Source: JALYGK01 sp036259835 (lineage in GTDB: Bacteria > Actinomycetota > UBA4738). Taken from it: a stretch of 28,621 nucleotides of DNA. Below the pieces are notes generated by a model. It did not search any database, had not been told where the DNA came from, and was given only the letters and a program-made list of their open reading frames with translations. The position numbers were made by a program, and so were the translations under genes. Below are positions 22,919-28,621 of this stretch, piece by piece (the stretch's first letter is position 1; each line of letters begins with the position of its first letter). Where the stretch lies: NCBI GenBank assembly GCA_036259835.1, contig DATABA010000098.1, positions 1-28,621 of the forward strand, written 5' to 3'.

Positions 22919-23716
22919 ATGGGTCGATTCGCGAGTCGCTTCGCCCTGGCGGTCGCGGCGGTCGTGCCTCTGATCGCTACTCCCACAACGCCTACCACGG
23001 CTGTCCGGGTCCCCCTCCCTGTCGTATCGCATGGAGCAGCCGCGTACCAGGGGAACGGAACGGTCAACGAGATCGTCCGCATCCCAATCCCTCTTCCAGA
23101 GCCGAAACCTGTAAAGACGCGGTTCATGGTGGTTCGCATCGAGTCGAGCCTTCCGATCTATTCAAAGCCGGGGGGCGGCGCCGTTATTGGGACATTCCCT
23201 TCGATCTCGAAGTTCGGGACGCAGATGGTTGCGTGGGTACAGGACCGGAGCAAGAGCGGCCGTTACGGGAAGGTCACTGTCCCGTACACGATGTATCCGA
23301 GACCGGGCTGGATCAAGATCGAAGGGCTGAAGAAGCGCTACGTGAAGTACTCCGTCGAGGCCGACGTGTCGAAGCACCGCCTCACGCTTCTGAAGTACGG
23401 CAAGCCGATCATGACCGTCCCGACGGCGACCGGAATGCCGTCCAGGCCAACGCCGCCCGGGCGGTACCACGTGGTCGACCGGTGGGCGAGCAATCCGTAC
23501 GGATCGTTGGGGGCATTCGTCTTCGCGCTGTCTGCCTTACAAATCAACTATCCCGGTGCCGAGTCGGGGCTCTTCATCATGGCGATTCACGGGACGAACT
23601 CGCCGTCCACGCTTGGGACGTCGGCGAGCAACGGCTGCCTCCGGGTTGGCGCGAAGCCGTTGAACCGCCTGATCCCCGCGCTCGAGCTCGGCACACCCGT
23701 CATCATTCGCCCGTAA
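22919..23716 (+). CDS. L,D-transpeptidase (YkuD domain), exported
   Basis: Cell-wall enzyme that makes 3-3 peptidoglycan cross-links or attaches proteins, acting outside the membrane. The 265-residue protein has an N-terminal signal (residues about 5-28, ALAVAAVVPLIA). A middle region of about 60-140 is SH3-like (IYSKPGGGAVIGTF), followed by a YkuD catalytic domain at 145-265. The active site is seen as His224 in AIHGTN and Cys240 in SNGCLRV, the HX15-SXGCXR pattern. TPPGRYHV and NPYGSLGAFVF are the substrate-binding strands. The ribosome site is poor and only ATG 22919 fits. It is followed convergently by tRNA-Ala after 23 bases. Confidence 0.92.
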   Translation: MGRFASRFALAVAAVVPLIATPTTPTTAVRVPLPVVSHGAAAYQGNGTVNEIVRIPIPLPEPKPVKTRFMVVRIESSLPIYSKPGGGAVIGTFPSISKFGTQMVAWVQDRSKSGRYGKVTVPYTMYPRPGWIKIEGLKKRYVKYSVEADVSKHRLTLLKYGKPIMTVPTATGMPSRPTPPGRYHVVDRWASNPYGSLGAFVFALSALQINYPGAESGLFIMAIHGTNSPSTLGTSASNGCLRVGAKPLNRLIPALELGTPVIIRP

Positions 23717-23739
23717 GGTCGACCCGCCGCCGTCCCAGG

Positions 23740-23814
23740 TGGTGGAGATGACCGGATTCGAACCGGCGACCCCCTGGTTGCAAACCAGGTGCTCTACCAC
23801 TGAGCTACATCCCC
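23740..23814 (-). tRNA. tRNA-Ala (anticodon TGC)
   Basis: On the minus strand a complete cloverleaf folds. The acceptor GGGGATG pairs with CATCTCC (one G-U), the D-arm is GCTCAGTGGTAGAGC, and the anticodon stem CCTGG surrounds loop TTTGCAA (anticodon TGC, Ala). The T-arm is CCGGTTCGAATCCGG, and the discriminator is A. CCA is encoded at 23742-23740. The body without CCA is 72 bases (23743-23814). It reads GCA and neighbouring alanine codons. Confidence 0.95.
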
Positions 23815-24277
23815 GTTATCTAGCGCGGTACGACCTTTCAGCTTGACCCCAGCACTCCAACAGCACTAATCGCGCCGTTCTCGATTGCCGCCAGGCCCAG
23901 AAGGAGGAGCTAACCCTGGTACGTGCAGTGGCCGTCTCCACGGAACCATGATAAGTGACCTCGACGCGAACACTTTCTCTTTCGCCTCGTCACCTTCGAG
24001 CTGCGTCATCGAGGAGCCTCCTCCGCTGAGCCCTTTCCCCGCGCGGCGCGCGTACAGACCCCGGCGGGTAACCCGTGGCAGAGCGGCGTCGAGCGATGTT
24101 CAAGTCGCCGGACGCCTTCGCCAGAGGAGGTGAACCCCGATCATCGATCAGCCACTTGGATTCCTCGGTCTTCCCTTCCGACGGTGGACGCAGCGACATA
24201 GCGTGCGCGGCTGGAACGTCGGTCCTGCCGGTTCCACCCTGGAAAGGGTCAATATTGGTGGGAAGGCTTGGTCCTTT
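23815..24277. other. 463-base region without a supportable gene
   Basis: Between tRNA-Ala and the SARP-type regulator gene I find only short ORFs (up to about 80 codons) with no recognisable motif and no consistent codon bias. A compact palindrome, GAGGAG-C-CTCCTC, lies near 24010-24022, and an AAGGAGGAG element near 23900 has no sensible reading frame after it. The region may hold the tRNA promoter at its left end. It could also hold decayed coding sequence; nothing further can be supported. Confidence 0.5.
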
Positions 24278-27200
24278 TCAGTCCTTCGTCCGACGCGAAG
24301 ATTCGACCCTCTCTCGAACCCTGGTGAGAAGCCAGTTGAAGCCGCGCTCACCGCTCTCCTCCATGGCCTCGAACGCGCGAGCGATCGCGCCCGACGCTTC
24401 CTCAGGACGGCCGGCCTGGACGGCAGCGTCGGCGAGCAGAGCGTTGAAGACGGTCTGAGCCATCCGCACGCCAGTTTGCGTCATCGAATCGATCCCAGCA
24501 CGAATCTCGTCCGGATCGTCTGAGCCCCATCCGTGGAAAACGTGTCCGAAGGCCTCCCACACGCGGAAGCCACGAGCCGAGGCCAGAGACACCAGCTCGG
24601 CGCCTCGACGCCGGGCTCGCTGCCGGTCCGCGATGTAGGGTCCGGCCCACGCGTCGAAGAGCGTCGTAAACGCCCGGCTGTAAGGATCGTCGCCAGCAAT
24701 TGCCAGTGCCTCCTGAATGGTGCGCTCCGCCTCTTCGAGCCGACCAAGCTCGAGAAACGTGGCGGAGAGGTGACAGCGGGACGCGATGCGGGTGTCCTGT
24801 AGACCCGTTGCGAAGCCCCCGGGCTCGATCTTGTCCCCATACGCGATGGATTGCTCGAAGTTCGCTATAGCGTCGGTCAGCCGTCCGGTGTGCCAAGCGA
24901 CGATGCCTGAAGTCTCATGCCCGACGCTCAACCACAGGGGGTCGTCGAAGGCACGACCCTGCTTGAGGATCACCCGGGCAAGTTCCGCCGCCCGCGTGAA
25001 CTCCGCCCGCACGTTGAGGAACAGCACATGCCCCCAGAGGCTGGTCAACCGAATTTCGGGCTCGAGTTCCGAAGACACCTCGACCGCTCGCTCGAATGCC
25101 TCCCCTGCGTCCGGCGACGCCCACCCCTCGAGGCGGGCGAGAACCGTGCCGAGGCTCGTCTGGATCGAGAACTCCAAGCGGGTGCGATCGGGGTGCGCTG
25201 GAACCCCGTACAGCAGCTTGAGCGCTCGCCGGAGGTGCTCGGCCTCATCTTCGTACGCAAACTGCGCTCGCGCAACGTCGGCACCCGCCATGACGAATGG
25301 CAGCGCTCGCTCCGCGCCCAGCGCGGAAGCACCGAACCAGAAGTGCGACGCAACCTGCTGTACGCGAGACGGATCCCGGTCCGCTCCGACGGCCAAGAGC
25401 GCCTCCGCGAGCAAGGCATGGATACGCGCTCGTCTAGGTGCACTGAGTCGCTCGAGGAGCGTTTCCCGGACCAAGTCGTGCGCGAAACGGAATCGGCCCT
25501 CGACGTGCCGGTCCTCCTCGAGCAAGGAGGTGACGATTCCGGCTTCGAGGACGTTCAGGAGGGCGTCGCGGTCCATCCCGGGGACGTTCGCGATCACCTC
25601 GAATTCGAACACGCGGCCGTGGACGGCGGGGACGGTCAAGATCGGAATGGCCGCCTCAGGGAGGCGGCTAAGCCGGCGTCTCACGACGCTCGAAACACCG
25701 AGTGGAATGACGGTCGGAATCGACCTCTGATCCGGCCCGAAGCCTCCCTCACTGCTGATCAGCCTCAGCACCTCCATGATGAAGAAGGGGTTGCCACCTG
25801 TTCTGTCGCGGATGTTCGCGACGATCGACGAGTGCGGCCTTTGATGCGTCCGTTGGGTGATCATCTCGCCGACTTCCTCCTCCGGAAGGCCCGTCAAGGC
25901 GACGTGGGTAACACCCGCACGGGCGAGGGTGTCGAGGGTCCCAAGGAGCGGGTGGCTATCGGTGATCTCGCTGTCCCGATACAGGCCGACTAACAGGAAC
26001 GGCGCCGCCGAGATCCTGGCGGAAAGGAGTTCCAGCAGCTGCAGGGACGGAATGTCGGCCCACTGCAGGTCGTCGACCACAACGGCGACAGGCTTCACCC
26101 GGGCATGCTCGAGGAGAACCTCGATAACTCGGTCGTAGAGACGAGTCCGAGCAAGCGTGTCAGAGAACGGTCCCTGGTGATCCCGTTCGCCCCCCCGCTC
26201 GAGGACGGGGACGAGGTCCGTCAGATGTCTGTCAGCTCCCGGTGCTTCTTCATCTGTTGCCACCAGCTGCCGGACGATCTGGGTCCACGGCCAAAAAGCG
26301 GGAGCTGCATCCCCTGAGTGGCTCGAACCCCAGGCGACGGTCAAGCCGGCCGAGGTCGCATACCGGGCGACCTCTCGCGCCAGGCGTGTCTTGCCGATAC
26401 CGGCCTCGCCCAGGATCAGCACCAGGCGGCTCTGGCCACCGACCACGTCATCGACTGCTGTCTGCAGTATCTGCAATTGGCCTTGACGTCCGACGAATGC
26501 ATCTGGGTCCGGTTCCGGCTGCGACGGTTTCTCCTGCCGTAGCGGGAGCTGTGGGACCTCAACCTCGTGATCGCGCGGTGGAGTCCAGTTCAACTTTTCC
26601 GACTGGTCGAGGATGAGCTGTTGCATTTCGCGGAGTTCCGGCCCAGGGTCCACTCCGAGCTCCTCGCGGAGCATCTCGCGCGCGCGGTTGTACGCTTGCA
26701 GCGCGTCCGCCTGACGACCCGCGCGGTAGAGCGCAAGCATCAGCAAGGACCACAGCCGCTCCCGCAGCGGCTCGGCATCGAGGAGCACCTCAGCTCTTGC
26801 GACGGCCCCACGCGCGTCTCCCGAAGCGAGTTGCGCTTCCACGTGCATCTCGAGCGCGTCCCAGCGAATGGCCTCCAAGCGGGCAGCCTCGGCCCTCGCG
26901 AACGGTTCCGTCTCGAACTCGGCGAGCGCGGGGCCGCGCCACATCGAGAGAGCATCCTCCAGGCGCAAAAGAGCGGCCCTAGGCGCTCCCGAGGCCAGTG
27001 CAGCCCTGGCCGCCTCGACTCCCTGTCCGAAACGCCACGCATCGAGCGTCTCGAAGGGGATCATCAGCGCGTAACCAGGCGCCTTCGTTACGAGAATCCT
27101 TGGCCGCTCGCCAGGCTGTCGTTCTGGCTCGAGCGCCCGGCGGAGGTTGGAGATGTATGCCTGCAGAGAGCCCGTAGCACTGGGCGGGGGCTCGTCTCCC

Positions 27201-27355
27201 CAGAGCTGATCGATGATGCGATCGAGGGACACGACGCGATTGGCCTCTATCAGCAGCGTGGTGAGGACCGCTCGCTGCTTGCGTCCCCCGAGATCTACTG
27301 GCTTGCCTTGGATCCGGACCTCCAAGGGTCCCAGGATCCCGAAACTCGCATCCAT
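24278..27355 (-). CDS. AfsR/SARP-family regulator with BTAD, AAA+ ATPase and TPR-like domains
   Basis: Large transcriptional regulator, 1025 residues, with a GGGGGGAAG site before ATG 27355. Residues 1-100 are an OmpR-like winged helix (FGILGPLEVRIQGKPVDLGG, QLWGDEPPPSATGSLQAYI). Residues 100-250 are the bacterial transcriptional activation domain (LEDALSMWRGPALAEF, LDAEPLRERLWSLLMLALYRAGR). An FVGRQGQL segment at about 288 opens the ATPase part, with Walker A GEAGIGKT near residue 317 and Walker B VVVDDLQWAD near 415. The C-terminal 400 residues form TPR-like helices. In Streptomyces such proteins activate antibiotic or secondary-metabolite genes, usually next to them. No such cluster adjoins here; the nearest candidate is the module at 14380-18796. 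Confidence 0.92.
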   Translation of the reverse strand: MDASFGILGPLEVRIQGKPVDLGGRKQRAVLTTLLIEANRVVSLDRIIDQLWGDEPPPSATGSLQAYISNLRRALEPERQPGERPRILVTKAPGYALMIPFETLDAWRFGQGVEAARAALASGAPRAALLRLEDALSMWRGPALAEFETEPFARAEAARLEAIRWDALEMHVEAQLASGDARGAVARAEVLLDAEPLRERLWSLLMLALYRAGRQADALQAYNRAREMLREELGVDPGPELREMQQLILDQSEKLNWTPPRDHEVEVPQLPLRQEKPSQPEPDPDAFVGRQGQLQILQTAVDDVVGGQSRLVLILGEAGIGKTRLAREVARYATSAGLTVAWGSSHSGDAAPAFWPWTQIVRQLVATDEEAPGADRHLTDLVPVLERGGERDHQGPFSDTLARTRLYDRVIEVLLEHARVKPVAVVVDDLQWADIPSLQLLELLSARISAAPFLLVGLYRDSEITDSHPLLGTLDTLARAGVTHVALTGLPEEEVGEMITQRTHQRPHSSIVANIRDRTGGNPFFIMEVLRLISSEGGFGPDQRSIPTVIPLGVSSVVRRRLSRLPEAAIPILTVPAVHGRVFEFEVIANVPGMDRDALLNVLEAGIVTSLLEEDRHVEGRFRFAHDLVRETLLERLSAPRRARIHALLAEALLAVGADRDPSRVQQVASHFWFGASALGAERALPFVMAGADVARAQFAYEDEAEHLRRALKLLYGVPAHPDRTRLEFSIQTSLGTVLARLEGWASPDAGEAFERAVEVSSELEPEIRLTSLWGHVLFLNVRAEFTRAAELARVILKQGRAFDDPLWLSVGHETSGIVAWHTGRLTDAIANFEQSIAYGDKIEPGGFATGLQDTRIASRCHLSATFLELGRLEEAERTIQEALAIAGDDPYSRAFTTLFDAWAGPYIADRQRARRRGAELVSLASARGFRVWEAFGHVFHGWGSDDPDEIRAGIDSMTQTGVRMAQTVFNALLADAAVQAGRPEEASGAIARAFEAMEESGERGFNWLLTRVRERVESSRRTKD

Positions 27356-27448
27356 TCAGCTTCCCCCCAAGACGCGTCGTGGGGATCGCACGACTAGAAG
27401 GGGCACTTGATCATATTCGGGCTCAAGTCGCCCCAATAGTCGTTCACG

Positions 27449-27871
27449 TCACAGCTCTAGCTCGTAAACGCCCTCCTCGGGTGACAACTCCTTCCGAACG
27501 GGTCTGAATCCGATCGTGACCAGGAAGCGACCCGCCGCTCGGGTTGGCGGTGATGCGACGACTTGCCGGTGCCCCTCTGCCCGCAGGACGTCGAAGAGCT
27601 GGGCGAACAAACGTCGCCCGACGCCGCGACCGCGGGCGGCAGGCGCGACCGCTGCACCGACGATCCGCATGATCCCGGCAGAAATTGGAGCGACCACCGC
27701 TGCGGCGGCTGGAACTGCGTCGCCCGCGAACTCCGCGAGATAGAAGATGCGCGCTCCGTTCGGGGGCCCCGGCGAGATATCGCTATCCCAGCGTCGCAGC
27801 AGCGCCAGCGCCTCCTCACTCTCCAGCTCTTCCCCGACTTCCCTCAACACGAGCCACTCAGCGTCGATCAA
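27449..27871 (-). CDS. GNAT-family N-acetyltransferase
   Basis: A 140-residue GNAT protein starting at TTG 27871, with GGGGAGGAAG about 5 bases upstream. The acetyl-CoA pyrophosphate loop is seen as ARGRGVGRRLF near residues 80-90 (R/Q-X-X-G-X-G/A), preceded by the strand IMRIVGAAVAP and followed by helix and strand AGRFLVTIGFRPV. Substrate unknown; small-molecule or protein N-acetylation are both possible. It begins 32 bases after the ABC-2 permease stop and is probably in the same transcript. Confidence 0.88.
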   Translation of the reverse strand: MIDAEWLVLREVGEELESEEALALLRRWDSDISPGPPNGARIFYLAEFAGDAVPAAAAVVAPISAGIMRIVGAAVAPAARGRGVGRRLFAQLFDVLRAEGHRQVVASPPTRAAGRFLVTIGFRPVRKELSPEEGVYELEL

Positions 27872-27903
27872 GGCGCTTCCTCCCCAAATGAATCTCGAAG
27901 AGT

Positions 27904-28621
27904 TCAGCCCGTCGCCACATCGCGACGAACGAGCGCCAATAGCCCGAAGAGTCCGGCACCGATGGCGTACAGCGCGAGCACGACGGCTGCCGCGGGTGCG
28001 GACAGAACGTCCACGCCGTTCGCGGTGACACGGGCGAGACCGTGGGCGGCCTGTCCCGGCAGGAACTGCGCGGCATCACGCAGGAAGCCGGCTCCCAAGT
28101 TCTCCACGACGAGGATCCAGACCAGACCTCCGACGATCGCCGCGACCTGATGGCGGACGAGCGCGCCGACGCCGACCCCGATCATCGACCAGAAGGCACC
28201 TGCCGCGACGAGGCCTGCACCGGCAAGCACATCGCCAGACGACCAGCCGGGCGTCACTCCCTTCATTCCGAGCAGCGGGATGGATACGGCCAGCATCACG
28301 GCCTGCGCTGCAATTACGAGGACGGCGCCATTCACGGCGGCCGCGCCGCTCTTCGCCAGAAGGACCCGTCCGCGGCCCGGCGCCACGAGGAAGGTTGGCA
28401 CGATCGTGCCGTGGCGGAACTCGTCGGTGAAAGACCTAATTCCCGCAACCAGCGCGAACATCGCCAGGTTTAGTGAGGCCAGGAAGAAGGACTGCTGATC
28501 TCGGAGCTCGCCCCCCAACGTCGTCGGCTCACCACTGGTGATCGTGGAGAACGCTCCGAGGGAGGCGACCACCGCCGCACCGGCAATGAGTCCGAATGTC
28601 CCTCGCGTGGTCGTCAACTTG
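27904..28621 (-). CDS. ABC-2 type transporter permease, 5' end outside the window
   Basis: At least 239 residues of an ABC-2 family membrane permease. The visible part begins KLTTTRGTFGLIAGAAVV, the usual beginning of helix 1, so the first few residues lie beyond the right edge; the TTG at 28617 is not a convincing start. About six helices are seen (roughly 8-25, 45-62, 90-115, 130-155, 160-180 and 210-232). The typical cytoplasmic loop after helix 2, TDEFRHGTIVPTFLVAPGR, is present. Drug, lipid or bacteriocin-like export is typical. The ATP-binding subunit is expected to the right of the window. The GNAT gene follows. Confidence 0.87.
   Translation of the reverse strand, partial: KLTTTRGTFGLIAGAAVVASLGAFSTITSGEPTTLGGELRDQQSFFLASLNLAMFALVAGIRSFTDEFRHGTIVPTFLVAPGRGRVLLAKSGAAAVNGAVLVIAAQAVMLAVSIPLLGMKGVTPGWSSGDVLAGAGLVAAGAFWSMIGVGVGALVRHQVAAIVGGLVWILVVENLGAGFLRDAAQFLPGQAAHGLARVTANGVDVLSAPAAAVVLALYAIGAGLFGLLALVRRDVATG

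Noticed and set aside
23885..24199. Short ORFs on both strands between tRNA-Ala and the regulator gene
   Set aside because: No ribosome site matched to a start, no motif, and overlapping equal-length frames on both strands.

Overview
The window is high-GC bacterial DNA that reads as actinobacterial chromosome, probably from an uncultured or poorly sampled lineage. The strongest markers are a one-chain 2-oxoglutarate dehydrogenase carrying an acyltransferase domain ahead of its E1 part (the Kgd/OdhA arrangement), a CrgA division protein, an AfsR/SARP-type regulator, a GPGG-motif small membrane protein and a DUF3052 protein. No phage, transposon, CRISPR array or rRNA was seen. Genes are densely packed on both strands, with several GTGA/ATGA overlaps.

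Layout. 1-1682 (-): acyl-CoA ligase FadD, cut by the left edge. 1769-4643 (+): cytoplasmic penicillin-acylase family hydrolase, crgA and fmdB in close order. 4650-5229: a membrane-anchored zinc-ribbon protein and a 50-residue GPGG membrane protein, the latter behind a good general-stress-sigma (SigF/SigB-like) promoter and ahead of a strong terminator. 5318-9013 (-): a membrane protein and a thiolase, each with a TetR-type palindrome just upstream, then an MFS transporter with an anomalous start, and cutA. 9020-14320 (-): kgd, a UDP-sugar epimerase and a DUF3052 protein.

14380-18796 is the most interesting part. It holds five genes: a GT4 glycosyltransferase (+); a translationally coupled operon (-) of SAM methyltransferase, zinc-ligand-poor MDR dehydrogenase and an atypical 6-pyruvoyltetrahydropterin-synthase-like protein; and, divergently, a GTP cyclohydrolase II fused to a RibD-type reductase domain. 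Ring opening of GTP, reduction, pterin-type chemistry, oxidation, methylation and glycosylation are all represented. I infer that this compact module makes a glycosylated, methylated pterin- or pyrimidine-type small molecule. The (-) operon has a near-consensus SigF/SigB-like promoter placed so that its mRNA would be almost leaderless.

18793-20697: a DUF2231-Rieske membrane protein, then a coupled pair (coiled-coil protein and SRPBCC protein). 20716-22387: a sulfite-oxidase-family molybdoenzyme and a divergent secreted CHRD protein. 22439-22735: a decayed class III nucleotidyl cyclase. 22919-23716: an L,D-transpeptidase. 23740-23814: tRNA-Ala(TGC). 23815-24277 is empty. 24278-27355 (-) is a 1025-residue SARP/AAA/TPR regulator. 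The right end has a GNAT acetyltransferase and an ABC-2 permease running off the edge.

Overall, most of the window is housekeeping and lipid or energy metabolism. The GTP-derived metabolite module is the best candidate for an undescribed system.
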